From Citromicrobium sp. JLT1363 (GTDB taxonomy: Bacteria; Pseudomonadota; Alphaproteobacteria; Sphingomonadales; Sphingomonadaceae), in the NCBI RefSeq assembly GCF_000186705.1, contig NZ_AEUE01000001.1, positions 434,001 through 498,000 on the forward strand: a stretch of 64,000 bases of DNA, in the 5' to 3' direction. A model generated the notes under the pieces. The model did not search any database and had not been told where the DNA came from. It saw only the letters and a program-made list of their open reading frames with translations. Position numbers and translations under genes: made by a program. Every line of letters starts with the position of its first letter. Within the stretch, counting starts at the first letter, position 1. Below, piece after piece: positions 1-9,341 of the stretch.

Positions 1-69
1 AGGGGAGCGGGCGTGTGGTCAAGCGCAGAATGCTTGCGCACGTGCCTTGCGGGAGATAGCGCGCTCACC

Positions 70-663
70 ATGCGAACAGGCTCGATCGAACGCGATACCA
101 AGGAAACCCGCATCCGCGTGGCCGTGAACCTCGACGGGACGGGCAGCTACGATGTCCATACCGGGATCGGCTTTCTCGATCACATGGTGGAACAGTTCTC
201 CCGCCATTCGCTGATCGACGTGGAAATGCGCGTCGAGGGCGACCTGCATGTGGACCAGCACCACACGACGGAAGACAGCGCGATCGCGCTGGGCCAGGCG
301 CTTTCGCAGGCGCTGGGCGACAAGGGCGGCATCGCGCGCTACGGCCAGGCCTTCTCGCCCATGGACGAAACGCTGGCGCGCGTCGCGCTCGACATTTCGG
401 GGCGGCCCTGGTGCGTGTGGCGCGCCGGCTTCAGCCAGACGAAGCTGGGCGAATGGGACACCGAGCTGATCGAGCACTGGTTCCAGTCCGTCGCGCAGAC
501 CGCCGGGCTGACGCTGCATGTCGAGCTGCTGTACGGCAGCAACAACCACCATATCTGCGAAGCGATCTACAAGGGCTTCGCGCGCGCCATGCGGCAGGCG
601 GTGGAGATCGACCCGCGCAAGGGCGGGGCCATTCCCTCGACCAAGGGCATCCTGGGTGGCTGA
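70..663 (+). CDS. hisB: Imidazoleglycerol-phosphate dehydratase HisB
   Basis: Catalyses dehydration of imidazole glycerol phosphate in histidine biosynthesis (cytoplasm). The 197-residue protein has the normal length for a monofunctional HisB and carries the two metal-binding signatures HHTTED (residues 64-69) and NNHHICE (158-164). The ATG at 70 is chosen because the family begins at this point; an upstream ATG at 13 would add 19 residues that do not look like HisB. The stop codon overlaps the start of hisH by 8 bases, so the genes are one operon and probably translationally coupled. Nothing upstream of base 1 can be seen, so this may not be the first gene of the operon. Confidence 0.96.
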   Translation: MRTGSIERDTKETRIRVAVNLDGTGSYDVHTGIGFLDHMVEQFSRHSLIDVEMRVEGDLHVDQHHTTEDSAIALGQALSQALGDKGGIARYGQAFSPMDETLARVALDISGRPWCVWRAGFSQTKLGEWDTELIEHWFQSVAQTAGLTLHVELLYGSNNHHICEAIYKGFARAMRQAVEIDPRKGGAIPSTKGILGG

Positions 664-1273
664 GGCTGTCGCGCTGATCGATTACGGCGCCGGGAACCTG
701 CATTCGGTCGAAAACGCGCTGAAGCGCGTAGGCGCGCAGGTCGCTCTGGTGTCGGACGGCGATGCGCTGGCGCGGGCGGAGCGGATCGTGCTGCCGGGCG
801 TGGGCGCGTTCGGCGCCTGCTATAACGGGCTGGCCGGCCTGCCCGGTGTGATCGACGCACTCGAACAGCGGGTGTTGCGCGATGGAGTGCCCTTCCTCGG
901 CATATGCGTGGGCATGCAGCTGCTCGCCGACCGTGGGCTGGAGCATGGCGAGACACCGGGTCTCGGCTGGATCGGCGGCACGGTGCGCGCGCTGGAGCCG
1001 TCCGAACACGTAAAGGTGCCGCACATGGGCTGGAACGATGTGGTCGTGGCCGACGATGCGTCGGGCCTGATCCGTCCGGGGGAGGCCTATTTCCTCCATT
1101 CCTACGCCTTCGATGTGACGAATAACGCCCACGCCGCCGCGCGCACCGACCATGGGGGATCGGTGACGGCGGCGGTGGCGCGGGACAATATCCTGGGGGT
1201 GCAGTTCCACCCGGAGAAGAGCCAGGCCTACGGGCTGGCACTGCTGGAGAGGTTCTTGAGGTGGCAACCATGA
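656..1273 (+). CDS. hisH: Imidazole glycerol phosphate synthase, glutaminase subunit HisH
   Basis: Class I glutamine amidotransferase that supplies ammonia to HisF. The start is a GTG at 656, giving [20 protein letters not shown], which is the conserved beginning of the family. The nucleophile is Cys84 in GICVGMQ, and the triad is completed by His185 and Glu187 in FHPEKS. The 205-residue length is typical. It overlaps hisB by 8 bases and hisA by 4 bases (ATGA). A reading from an upstream ATG at 518 lies inside hisB in another frame and is not part of the protein. Confidence 0.95.
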   Translation: MAEAVALIDYGAGNLHSVENALKRVGAQVALVSDGDALARAERIVLPGVGAFGACYNGLAGLPGVIDALEQRVLRDGVPFLGICVGMQLLADRGLEHGETPGLGWIGGTVRALEPSEHVKVPHMGWNDVVVADDASGLIRPGEAYFLHSYAFDVTNNAHAAARTDHGGSVTAAVARDNILGVQFHPEKSQAYGLALLERFLRWQP

Positions 1274-1998
1274 TCATCTTCCCCGCAATCGACCTGAAAG
1301 CAGGCAACGTCGTGCGTCTCGCGGAAGGCGATATGGACCGCGCGACCGTGTACGGCGACGATCCGGGCGAACAGGCCGCGCGCTTCGCCATGGCGGGCGC
1401 GAGCTGGCTGCATGTCGTGGACCTCGACGGAGCCTTCGCGGGCGAGCCGGTCAACGCGCATGCGGTCGAGAGCATTCTCACCCGCTTTCCGGGCAAGGTG
1501 CAGCTGGGCGGCGGCATCCGCACGCGCGAGGGCGCGGAACGCTGGCTGGAGCTGGGCGTGGCGCGCGTGGTGATCGGCACCGCGGCGCTGAAGGACCCCG
1601 AACTGGTCAAGGCGCTGGCGAAGGACCATCCGGGCAAGGTCGTGGTCGCGGTCGATGCGCGCGACGGCATGGTCGCGACCGAGGGCTGGGCGAGCGTGTC
1701 GGATCTGCCGGTGGAAGACCTTGCGCGCCGCTTCGAGGATGCAGGCGTTGCCGCGCTGCTGTTCACCGACATTGGCCGCGACGGGCTGCTCAAGGGCTGC
1801 AATGTCGAGGCGACGCTTGCGCTGGCAAAGGCGCAGTCGCTGCCGGTGATCGCGAGCGGCGGGGTCGCGGGAATCGAGGATATCCGCGCGCTTGCCCCGC
1901 ATACGCAGGACGGCATCGAGGGCGTGATTACCGGCCGCGCGCTCTACGACGGGCGGCTCGATCTGGCCGAGGCCTTGCGGCTCGGGGCGGAGATGTGA
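1270..1998 (+). CDS. hisA: Phosphoribosylformimino-AICAR-P isomerase HisA
   Basis: TIM-barrel isomerase of the fourth step of histidine synthesis. The catalytic aspartates are visible as Asp8 in [10 protein letters not shown] and Asp129 in VAVDARDG, and the phosphate-binding GGGIRT and ASGGV segments are present. I take the ATG at 1270 because it forms an ATGA overlap with hisH and has a GAGG-type ribosome site just upstream; a GTG at 1261 would add three residues. The 242-residue length is typical. The final TGA overlaps the GTG of the next small gene. Confidence 0.95.
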   Translation: MIIFPAIDLKAGNVVRLAEGDMDRATVYGDDPGEQAARFAMAGASWLHVVDLDGAFAGEPVNAHAVESILTRFPGKVQLGGGIRTREGAERWLELGVARVVIGTAALKDPELVKALAKDHPGKVVVAVDARDGMVATEGWASVSDLPVEDLARRFEDAGVAALLFTDIGRDGLLKGCNVEATLALAKAQSLPVIASGGVAGIEDIRALAPHTQDGIEGVITGRALYDGRLDLAEALRLGAEM

Positions 1999-2264
1999 CC
2001 ATCGCCGATATCGCCCTGATTGCCACGGTCGTGATTCTCTGCGTCGCTGCGATCGACGCGGTGCGTGGGAAGACCGCGCTGGGCAAGTTCCGGCTGAGCA
2101 AGAAGGACGAAGACCCGACGCGCTTCTGGTTCGCCATCGTACTCTACATCAACATGGCGTTCGGCATGTTCTGGCTGGCGGGGCAGGTGCAGCAGGACGA
2201 GCCGCCGCAGGCCACGCCCGCCGACGAATCCTCAACCATTACCGTAACGGCAGCCAGCCTATGA
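1995..2264 (+). CDS. Small two-helix membrane protein inside the his operon
   Basis: An 89-residue protein of unknown function starting at a GTG that overlaps the hisA stop (GTGA) and ending in an ATGA overlap with hisF. Two hydrophobic segments are evident, about residues 3-20 ([18 protein letters not shown]) and 45-63 ([19 protein letters not shown]), joined by a charged loop rich in Lys and Asp. The acidic, threonine-rich tail follows. I recognise no enzymatic motif. The tight overlaps on both sides argue that it is real and co-translated with HisA and HisF. A role tied to histidine synthesis is only inference; it could equally be a passenger gene. Confidence 0.8.
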   Translation: MTIADIALIATVVILCVAAIDAVRGKTALGKFRLSKKDEDPTRFWFAIVLYINMAFGMFWLAGQVQQDEPPQATPADESSTITVTAASL

Positions 2265-3049
2265 CCGTCCGCATCCGCGTCATCCCCTGTCTCGACGTGG
2301 CCGAGGGCCGCGTGGTCAAGGGCGTCAACTTCGTCGATCTGCGCGATGCGGGCGATCCGGTCGAGCAGGCGCATGCCTATGACCTCGCCGGGGCGGACGA
2401 GCTGTGTTTTCTGGACATTTCCGCCAGCCATGAAGGGCGCGCGACGCTGGCCGATATCGTCCGGCGCACGGCTGAAGTCTGCTTCATGCCGCTGACCGTG
2501 GGCGGGGGCGTGCGCAGCGTCGAGGATGCGCGCACGCTGCTGCTTGCAGGCGCAGACAAGGTTGCGATCAACTCCGCCGCCGTGGCGCGGCCCGAACTGG
2601 TCGACGAGATCGCGCAGCGCATGGGCAGCCAGTGCGTCGTCGCGAGCGTGGACGCGCGGAAGAACGAGAGCGGACGCTACGAGATATTCACCCACGGCGG
2701 CCGCCGCGCGACGGGGATCGACGCGCTCGAGCATGCGACAAGGCTCGCCCGGCTCGGCGCGGGCGAACTGCTCGTCACCTCGATGGATCGCGACGGCACG
2801 AAGGACGGCTACGACCTGGACCTGACCCGGATGATCGCGGATGCGGTCGATATTCCCGTGGTCGCCAGCGGCGGGGTCGGCACGCTCGATCACATGGTTG
2901 CAGGCGTGCGCGAAGGCCATGCCAGCGCGGTGCTCGCCGCAAGCATCTTCCATTTCGGCCACTACAGCATCGCACAGGCGCAGGATGCGCTGCGCGCGGC
3001 GGGCTTGCCTGCGCGCCACCCGGAACCCTACGCAGGCACGCGCGCTTGA
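2261..3049 (+). CDS. hisF: Imidazole glycerol phosphate synthase, cyclase subunit HisF
   Basis: TIM-barrel cyclase that joins PRFAR and HisH-derived ammonia to give imidazole glycerol phosphate and AICAR. The catalytic aspartates Asp12 (VIPCLDV) and Asp131 (ASVDARK) are present, with the phosphate-binding VGGGVRS and ASGGVG loops. Length 262 residues, slightly longer than the usual 253-258. The ATG overlaps the stop of the small membrane protein gene. HisH is separated from HisF by two genes, an arrangement common in sphingomonads. Confidence 0.95.
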   Translation: MTVRIRVIPCLDVAEGRVVKGVNFVDLRDAGDPVEQAHAYDLAGADELCFLDISASHEGRATLADIVRRTAEVCFMPLTVGGGVRSVEDARTLLLAGADKVAINSAAVARPELVDEIAQRMGSQCVVASVDARKNESGRYEIFTHGGRRATGIDALEHATRLARLGAGELLVTSMDRDGTKDGYDLDLTRMIADAVDIPVVASGGVGTLDHMVAGVREGHASAVLAASIFHFGHYSIAQAQDALRAAGLPARHPEPYAGTRA

Positions 3050-3084
3050 GCCGAAGCGCAAAACCAGAAAGAGGCCCACTGCCC

Positions 3085-3423
3085 ATGGAAACTCTCGCCC
3101 GCCTTGAACAGATCATCCTCGAACGTCGCAGCTGCGATCCGGAAACCAGCTACGTCGCGCTGTTGAAGCGCGAAGGGCGCCCGACGATGGCGCGCAAGCT
3201 GGGCGAGGAAGCGGTCGAGGCAACGGTTGCCGCGCTTTCCGGCAGCGATGAGGACATGGTGGGCGAATCCGCCGACTTGCTGTTCCACCTGATGGTGCTG
3301 CTGGCCGACCGCGACATCGCACTGGCGGACGTCATGGCCGAACTCGACCGGCGCGAAGGCATTTCGGGGATCGAGGAAAAGGCGAGCCGCCCGAAGCAGG
3401 GGGAGACGACGAATGCCCATTGA
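3085..3423 (+). CDS. hisE: Phosphoribosyl-ATP pyrophosphatase HisE
   Basis: MazG-like all-alpha pyrophosphohydrolase that converts PR-ATP to PR-AMP, the second step of histidine synthesis. The 112-residue protein shows the metal-binding pattern EEAVEA followed by ESADLLFHLMVLL. It is a stand-alone HisE; no hisI cyclohydrolase is fused or present in the window. The ATG at 3085 follows a GAAAGAGG ribosome site. The stop overlaps the next gene by 11 bases. Confidence 0.93.
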   Translation: METLARLEQIILERRSCDPETSYVALLKREGRPTMARKLGEEAVEATVAALSGSDEDMVGESADLLFHLMVLLADRDIALADVMAELDRREGISGIEEKASRPKQGETTNAH

Positions 3424-3787
3424 TCCGACCGCACCCTATGATGACGACAATATCTTCGCCAAGATCCTGCGCGGGGAGATCCCGTGCACCAAGGTGTACG
3501 AGGACGAATGGGCCTTCGCGTTCGAGGATATTGCCCCGCAGGCCGAAATCCACACGCTGGTGATCCCCAAGGGCAGGTATGTCAGCTGGGACGATTTTTC
3601 GGAGAAGGCCTCCGACGAAGAGATCGCCGGGCTGGTCCGCGCGGTCGGCACGGTGGCGCGGGCCAAGGGCCTGGTGGAGCCAGGCTACCGCCTGCTCGCC
3701 AATGTGGGCGAGAACGGCGGCCAGGAAGTGCCGCACTTCCACGTGCACATCTTCGGCGGGCAGAAGCTGGGGCGGATGATCGCCTGA
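3413..3787 (+). CDS. HIT-family nucleotide hydrolase (HinT-like)
   Basis: A 124-residue histidine-triad protein. The HxHxH motif is HFHVHIFGG with His108, His110 and His112, and the N-terminal KILRGEIPCTKVYED segment is typical of HinT/PKCI-type AMP-lysine hydrolases. It overlaps hisE by 11 bases and is the last gene of the his operon; hisE-HIT adjacency is common in alphaproteobacteria. Its role in histidine synthesis is not established. Confidence 0.9.
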   Translation: MPIDPTAPYDDDNIFAKILRGEIPCTKVYEDEWAFAFEDIAPQAEIHTLVIPKGRYVSWDDFSEKASDEEIAGLVRAVGTVARAKGLVEPGYRLLANVGENGGQEVPHFHVHIFGGQKLGRMIA

Positions 3788-3894
3788 TCGCTGGCATCCG
3801 GCGCACTCGGCGCGCCAAATCGCTCCCACACTGCGACAGGCCGCGCGATAGTGATTGCCGCGAAGACTCGCTTTGCCGTAAAGGCGCGGCCTGC

Positions 3895-4377
3895 ATGACC
3901 AGCTCGACCAATCCAGTGGCCCCGAACCCTCCGGGTGGCGTATTCGACGGTACGCTGCACCTCTATGCCGTGCGGGTCTATTACGAAGACACCGATCTTT
4001 CGGGCATCGTCTACCACGCCAATTACCTGCGCTGGTTCGAACGTGCCCGGTCCGACGTATTGCGCATGCTGGGAATAGACCAGCGCGCCGCGATCGAGGC
4101 GGGGGAAGGGGCCTATGCCCTCGCGGATGTGCAGCTGAAATATCTGCGCCCCGCCTTGCTGGACGACGATATCGTCATTCACACGCGGTGCAGCGAACTG
4201 CGCGCAGCAAGCGTGCGGATGGCACAGGAAGCGAAGCGCGATGGCGAAACGATCTGCACCGCTGAAATGCGGGTCGGCTTCGTCGCACCCAATGGCCGCC
4301 CGCGCCGCCAGCCCGAGGCGTGGCGCGATGCCTTCAAGAAGATTCTCGATGATCGCTCACCAGGGGAGCATGCCTGA
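3895..4377 (+). CDS. ybgC: Acyl-CoA thioesterase YbgC (Tol-Pal associated)
   Basis: Hotdog-fold thioesterase of the 4-hydroxybenzoyl-CoA thioesterase/YbgC family. The diagnostic stretch YYEDTDLSGIVYHANYLRWF (about residues 28-47) contains the catalytic aspartate. The 160-residue protein has an N-terminal proline-rich extension of about 15 residues. It begins 107 bases after the HIT gene and ends directly against the tolQ start, the classical ybgC-tolQ order. In the family the enzyme acts on acyl-CoA or acyl-ACP near the inner membrane; its exact link to Tol-Pal is unclear. Confidence 0.93.
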   Translation: MTSSTNPVAPNPPGGVFDGTLHLYAVRVYYEDTDLSGIVYHANYLRWFERARSDVLRMLGIDQRAAIEAGEGAYALADVQLKYLRPALLDDDIVIHTRCSELRAASVRMAQEAKRDGETICTAEMRVGFVAPNGRPRRQPEAWRDAFKKILDDRSPGEHA

Positions 4378-5097
4378 ATGCTGTTGTTAGACCTGCTTGC
4401 CGCCGCCACGCCCGCTTCGGTTCCGGCGCCGCCGACCCGGCTCGAGCCGGTGGAGCTGTTTCTCGATGCCGATATCGTCGTGCAGGCGGTGATGGCGGGG
4501 CTGCTGCTCGCCTCGATCTGGAGCTGGATGATCATCATCTCCTTCGCGCTCAAGATCGGCGGGGCGAAGAAGCGCGCGCGCAAGTTCGAACAGGACTTCT
4601 GGGCCTCGGAAAATTACGAGGAAACGCTCGACGCCTATCGTGACCGGGATGTGGCTCCCGCACGCATCGCGTGGGGTGCGATTACGGAGTGGAAGAAGTC
4701 CACCAAGGGCGGCGTGAAGGACGTGCGCGGCGCGCAGGGGCGGATCGCGGCGGCGATGGACAGCCATGTGGCCGAAGAGGCGGACCGGCTGGCCAACCGT
4801 CTGACCTTCCTTGCGACGCTGGGCTCTGTCGCGCCTTTCGTGGGCCTGTTCGGCACCGTGTGGGGCATCATGAACAGCTTCTTCCAGATCGGCGCGCAGC
4901 AGAACTCCTCGCTCGCAGTGGTGGCGCCCGGCATTTCAGAGGCGCTGTTCGCCACCGCCATCGGGCTGTTTGCCGCCATCCCGGCAGTGATTGCCTACAA
5001 CCGCTTCGGCGCGAGCGTGAACCGCTACGAGGCGATCCTGCAGCGCTTCGCCGACCGCTTCAACGCGAACCTGGGCCGCGAGCTGGAGCGCGTGTGA
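4378..5097 (+). CDS. tolQ: Tol-Pal proton channel subunit TolQ
   Basis: Inner membrane subunit of the TolQR motor (ExbB/MotA family), 239 residues. Three membrane segments are visible at about residues 34-58, 141-165 and 184-206; the last two contain the family's GSVAPFVGLFGTVWGIM and ISEALFATAIGLFAAIPA signatures. The ATG follows the ybgC stop with no gap. Function known for the family: with TolR it converts the proton gradient into movement of TolA during outer membrane constriction. A large hairpin lies between this gene and tolR. Confidence 0.95.
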   Translation: MLLLDLLAAATPASVPAPPTRLEPVELFLDADIVVQAVMAGLLLASIWSWMIIISFALKIGGAKKRARKFEQDFWASENYEETLDAYRDRDVAPARIAWGAITEWKKSTKGGVKDVRGAQGRIAAAMDSHVAEEADRLANRLTFLATLGSVAPFVGLFGTVWGIMNSFFQIGAQQNSSLAVVAPGISEALFATAIGLFAAIPAVIAYNRFGASVNRYEAILQRFADRFNANLGRELERV

Positions 5098-5117
5098 TGG
5101 TGTTGATTTCGGCACCA

Positions 5118-5183
5118 GCCCACACCCCCGCCCGGCCAGCCCAACAGGATAATGCCATGGGTTGGCCGGGCGGGGGTGTGGGC
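5118..5183. repeat. Long perfect hairpin between tolQ and tolR
   Basis: The arms GCCCACACCCCCGCCCGGCC (5118-5137) and GGCCGGGCGGGGGTGTGGGC (5164-5183) are exact reverse complements over 20 bases. Pairing continues inward to 5143/5158 (26 pairs with one G-T), leaving a 14-base loop. No T-run follows, so it is not a standard terminator. It fills most of the 109-base gap inside an otherwise tightly packed operon. It could be a mobile palindromic repeat, an mRNA stabiliser or a brake that sets the TolQ:TolR ratio. Confidence 0.85.
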
Positions 5184-5206
5184 CGGCACCGCGAAGGAGA
5201 ATTCTG

Positions 5207-5650
<444 letters not shown>

Positions 5651-5662
5651 GCCGACAGGTCG

Positions 5663-6472
5663 ATGCAGGCGAAATCGTCTCTGGGCCTCGATGCCGTTGC
5701 GCTGATTGTCGCAGGGCTCCTGCATGTGGCGCTGGTCGCGGTGCTGCTGCTGCAAGGCGCGACGCGCGAGCCGATTCCTGTCCCGGAACGGATCACCGTG
5801 AATTTTGCCGAGGAGGTCGGGATGACCTCTGCCGCGCCCGATCCGGTGCGCGAATCGCAGGCCTCCGTCGCGCCCGAACTGGGCGAGCAGGCGGCCCCAC
5901 CACCGATCGAATACACACCGCCTCCGCCCCTGCCGCAGCCCACATCCGCCCCTGCGCCGCGCCCCCAGCCGACGGCCCGCGCAACCAGCCGTCCGCAACC
6001 CCGGCCGACCGCCCGCGCGACCTCTCAGCCGCGCCCGCAGCCTCGCCCTACGGCGCGTCCGACGCGCTCGGGCGGAAGCCGTGTGGGCGATGATTTTCTC
6101 GCCGGATCAGGTAGTTCGACGACCACATCGGACACCCGCATCCCCGCCTCGCAGGTGGGTGCGAGCGCACGCGCCAGCATTGCCGCTGCGATATCCCGCC
6201 AGCTCAAGCCGCATTGGGCGCCGCCGAGCGGACCCGATGCCGAAAAGATCGTCAGCGTCATCGCCTGGCGCCTGAACGAGGACGGGTCGCTCGCCGGGCG
6301 TCCCAGGCTCGTCCGGCAGACGGGCATAAACGATACAAATCGTGCGCAGGCGGAACGTCACGCCGAACAGGCCATTCGTGCCGTTCAACTGGCCGCCCCC
6401 TTCGATTTGCCGCCCGAATACTATAACGCGTGGAAAAACGTTTCCGCGTTCAGCTTCGACTGGAACCTGTGA
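5663..6472 (+). CDS. tolA: TolA-like periplasm-spanning protein
   Basis: A 269-residue protein placed where TolA belongs. It has one membrane helix (about residues 9-31), a long low-complexity linker rich in Pro, Thr, Arg and Gln built of repeats such as PRPTARATS (about 80-140), and a C-terminal domain resembling TonB/TolA C (about 165-269, RASIAAAISRQLKPHW onwards). The classical TolA has an Ala/Lys/Glu-rich helical linker; this one looks like a TonB-type polyproline rod. Position between tolR and tolB makes the TolA assignment likely. Confidence 0.85.
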   Translation: MQAKSSLGLDAVALIVAGLLHVALVAVLLLQGATREPIPVPERITVNFAEEVGMTSAAPDPVRESQASVAPELGEQAAPPPIEYTPPPPLPQPTSAPAPRPQPTARATSRPQPRPTARATSQPRPQPRPTARPTRSGGSRVGDDFLAGSGSSTTTSDTRIPASQVGASARASIAAAISRQLKPHWAPPSGPDAEKIVSVIAWRLNEDGSLAGRPRLVRQTGINDTNRAQAERHAEQAIRAVQLAAPFDLPPEYYNAWKNVSAFSFDWNL

Positions 6473-6474
6473 AC

Positions 6475-7899
6475 ATGACCATTCGCTCGATGCTCTCCCT
6501 GGCTCTGGCCGCCCTTCTGGCTGGCATGCCGAGCGCGCTTTTTGCCCAGAACGAAGATCTCGGCGCGGCCCCGCCGGTCGGCGGCGAGGTCGAAACCGTC
6601 GAGATGCCGGACAGTGCGGCGGACGATGAAGGTGGCCTCACCGGGTCGGTGTCGTTCGAAGGCAGTCTCGACAATCTCGCCATGGCGATCCCCGCCTTCG
6701 CAGCCGAACGCGATGTGGCCACTGCGGCCAATGCGCGTGGCACGGCGGCGCTGGGCGCGGAACTGGCGCGCGTGGTGACGGCCGACCTGCAGAACAACGG
6801 CCTGTTCGATCCGACCGGGCCGGATGCGCTGCCCCGGCCCACCTATCCGCAGATCACCGATCCCGTGTGGGGCATGTGGAGCATGCGCGGTGCGGAAATG
6901 CTGGTGCAGGGCTATGTCCGCCCGCGTGCCGACGGCAAGCTGGTGGTCGGCTGCTATCTCTACGATGTCGCGCTGCAGGACGAACTGGTCCGTTCCGGCT
7001 GGGTCGTCCCGCCTTCCGACTGGCGGCGCGCGGCACACAAGTGCGCGGACCTGATCTATTCCCGGCTGACCGGCGAGAGCCCGTTCTTCGACAGCCGGAT
7101 CGCCTATATTGCGGAGACCGGCCCGAAGGATAACCGCACCAAGCGGCTGGCGATCATGGACAGCGACGGGGCCAACCACCGCTTCATCACCACGGGCCGC
7201 GCCACCGCGCTGACCCCGCGTTACTCGCCCGACTACCGCAAGCTGATGTATCTCAGCTATGTCGACGGCAATCCGCGCATCTACATCTACGATATCGGCA
7301 CCGGCCGCCAGACGCTGGTCACCGAAAGCGCCAACCCCACCTTCGCCCCGCGCTGGAGCCCGGACGGGCGCTGGGTGCTCTATTCGATGGCGGTCAACGG
7401 CAATACGGACATCTATCGCGTCTCCGCCAGTGGCGGGGCGAGCGAGCGGCTGACCACCGCGCCGGGCATCGACGTGGGCGGGTCCTACTCGCCCGACGGC
7501 AGCCGGATCGTGTTCGAAAGCGACCGTTCGGGCGAACAGCAGATTTACATGATGAATGCCGATGGTTCGAACCAGCGTCGCATCACCTTCTTCGGCGGAC
7601 GCGCTGCGACGCCCGAATGGAGCCCGCGCGGCGACCAGATCGCGTTCACCTACATTCCGGGTGACTTCAACATCGCCACGATGAGCCCCGAAGGCCGCAA
7701 TTTCCGCAAGCTGACCGATGGCTGGCAGGACGAGGCCCCCACCTGGGCGCCCAATGGCCGCGTGCTGCAGTTCTTCCGGACCGAGCGTAACACGGGCCGC
7801 ACCGCGATCTATCAGGTGGACCTGACGGGCGAGAACCTGCGCCGCCTGCCGACTCCGGTCGATGCGTCGGACCCGGCCTGGGGCCCGATCCTGCCCTGA
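6475..7899 (+). CDS. tolB: Tol-Pal periplasmic beta-propeller protein TolB
   Basis: 474 residues with a clear Sec signal peptide (about 1-24, ending SALFA-QN), an N-terminal TolB domain (about 70-190) and a C-terminal six-bladed propeller of WD40-like PD40 repeats with recurring SPDG/SPRG motifs (about 200-470). ATG 6475 lies 2 bases after the tolA stop; an earlier start would overlap tolA and disrupt the signal peptide. In the known system TolB binds Pal and TolA. It has an acidic insert after the signal peptide (ETVEMPDSAADDEGG). Confidence 0.95.
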   Translation: MTIRSMLSLALAALLAGMPSALFAQNEDLGAAPPVGGEVETVEMPDSAADDEGGLTGSVSFEGSLDNLAMAIPAFAAERDVATAANARGTAALGAELARVVTADLQNNGLFDPTGPDALPRPTYPQITDPVWGMWSMRGAEMLVQGYVRPRADGKLVVGCYLYDVALQDELVRSGWVVPPSDWRRAAHKCADLIYSRLTGESPFFDSRIAYIAETGPKDNRTKRLAIMDSDGANHRFITTGRATALTPRYSPDYRKLMYLSYVDGNPRIYIYDIGTGRQTLVTESANPTFAPRWSPDGRWVLYSMAVNGNTDIYRVSASGGASERLTTAPGIDVGGSYSPDGSRIVFESDRSGEQQIYMMNADGSNQRRITFFGGRAATPEWSPRGDQIAFTYIPGDFNIATMSPEGRNFRKLTDGWQDEAPTWAPNGRVLQFFRTERNTGRTAIYQVDLTGENLRRLPTPVDASDPAWGPILP

Positions 7900-7974
7900 T
7901 GCGTTTCGTGAAAGAGTGAGCAATTTCGTGGGGTCGCACCGACGAATGGGAAAGCACTTTTGGAGGAGAGACCT

Positions 7975-8484
7975 ATGACTTCGCGTATCAAGTTTGCGAT
8001 CATCCTTGCCGGTTCGGTATCGCTGGCGGCCTGCCAGTCCGGCGCGCCCGACCAGCTTCCGCCCGAACCCGGCGTGAGCCAGCCGGACACCGGCGGCGAT
8101 TACACCAGCGGCCCGCGCGAGGGCACGCAGGAGCATTTCGTCGATGCGGTGAACGGCCAGAACGTCATCTATTTCGACACGGATCGCTACAACATCGACA
8201 CCGCCGATGCCGCCGCCCTGCAAACGCAGGCGCAGTACATGGCCCGCTATCCCAATGTTACCGTCACGATCGAAGGCCACGCCGACGAACGCGGCACGCG
8301 CGAATACAACCTCGCGCTGGGCGAGCGCCGGGCCAACTCGGCGAAGAACTATCTCGTCAGCCTGGGCGTTGCGGCCAACCGCATCCGCACCGTGAGCTAT
8401 GGCGAGGAACGCCCCGTGGCGACCGCCTCCACGCCGAGCGCGTGGGCGCAGAACCGCCGCGCGGTGACGGTCGTTATCGACTAA
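7975..8484 (+). CDS. pal: Peptidoglycan-associated lipoprotein Pal
   Basis: 169-residue outer membrane lipoprotein with lipobox SLAAC (Cys20) and a C-terminal OmpA-like peptidoglycan-binding domain (about 55-169) bearing IEGHADERGTREYNLALGERR. The ATG at 7975 has a near-perfect ribosome site GGAGGAG at 7962-7968. It anchors the outer membrane to peptidoglycan and is the target of TolB. It is the last gene of the operon and is followed by a terminator. No cpoB/ybgF follows in this window. Confidence 0.95.
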   Translation: MTSRIKFAIILAGSVSLAACQSGAPDQLPPEPGVSQPDTGGDYTSGPREGTQEHFVDAVNGQNVIYFDTDRYNIDTADAAALQTQAQYMARYPNVTVTIEGHADERGTREYNLALGERRANSAKNYLVSLGVAANRIRTVSYGEERPVATASTPSAWAQNRRAVTVVID

Positions 8485-8525
8485 CGCCCTTCCAGGCGTT
8501 CATCGACCAAAGCATGTCGGAAAGA

Positions 8526-8560
8526 GGGCGGGCGATCCAATCGGGTCGTTCGCCCTTTTC
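8526..8560 (+). terminator. Rho-independent terminator of the tol-pal operon
   Basis: Stem GGGCGGGCGATCC (8526-8538) pairs with GGGTCGTTCGCCC (8543-8555) through 13 pairs including three G-T pairs, with loop AATC, followed by TTTT (8556-8559). It lies 41 bases after the pal stop. Confidence 0.8.
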
Positions 8561-8704
8561 GTCAGGACAATAGCGGAGCGCTGCCTGCGCCGCCCTGTTC
8601 GAAGACCATCAAGCGGCCCGGCAGAGCGAGAAGATAGACACCGACCGGCAGGGCCGGGGCCACTCGATGGTTGCAGGTCCCGCCCATCGCTTTAGATTGG
8701 TGCG

Positions 8705-9238
8705 ATGGCAAAGGCACGCAGATCGAACGACTGGGGCTTCCCCCGCTGGCGCGGGTACGACGAAGGCCGCGAGGCGGTGACCGTGCGCCTGTGCGATCGC
8801 CATGGATGCGAGGAACGGGGCGATTGCCCCGCGCCCAAATCGCCCAACAGCCCCGAACGCTGGTATTTCTGCCAGAAGCACGCCGCGGAATACAATTCCA
8901 AGTGGGATTATTTCGAAGGTCTCGACAAGGCAGAAAAGGAAGCGCGCGCAAAGAACGAGCGGCGCGACAATGCAGGCTATGCCGAAGCGTCGCACTACAG
9001 CTGGGGCGGATCGGGCGACGGATCGCGCTCCGCCGACGAGATGCGCGCGCTCGACCTGCTCGAGCTTGAAGCCGATGCCGATTTCGCCACGATCAAGCGC
9101 GCGTGGCGCGAAAAGGCCAAGACTGTGCATCCCGACGTGAAGCCGGGCGACAAGGAAGCCGCCGCCGAATTCCAGAAGCTGCAGGTGGCTTACGAGGTTC
9201 TCAAGGCGGGCGAAGCGCGGCGCGAATGGCACGGTTGA
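8705..9238 (+). CDS. J-domain protein with N-terminal Cys/His-rich region
   Basis: 177-residue DnaJ-family protein in which the J domain is C-terminal (about residues 112-177) with the HPD tripeptide at 142-144 (KTVHPDVKPG). The N-terminal half contains Cys and His residues in CDRHGCEERGDCPAP and WYFCQKHAAEY, which might bind a metal. A J domain at the C-terminus without glycine-rich or zinc-finger DnaJ regions marks a specialised co-chaperone for Hsp70. The partner is unknown. It is a single gene between the tol-pal terminator and TonB receptor 1. Confidence 0.9.
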   Translation: MAKARRSNDWGFPRWRGYDEGREAVTVRLCDRHGCEERGDCPAPKSPNSPERWYFCQKHAAEYNSKWDYFEGLDKAEKEARAKNERRDNAGYAEASHYSWGGSGDGSRSADEMRALDLLELEADADFATIKRAWREKAKTVHPDVKPGDKEAAAEFQKLQVAYEVLKAGEARREWHG

Positions 9239-9341
9239 TGCGGAAAAAACGGACCTTCACCAAAGCGTAACCTGACAGACGCGGTTCGGTCATGCGACCG
9301 GCCTAACGCCCCTTCGCACACGCAGCATAAGGGGTCTCGCC

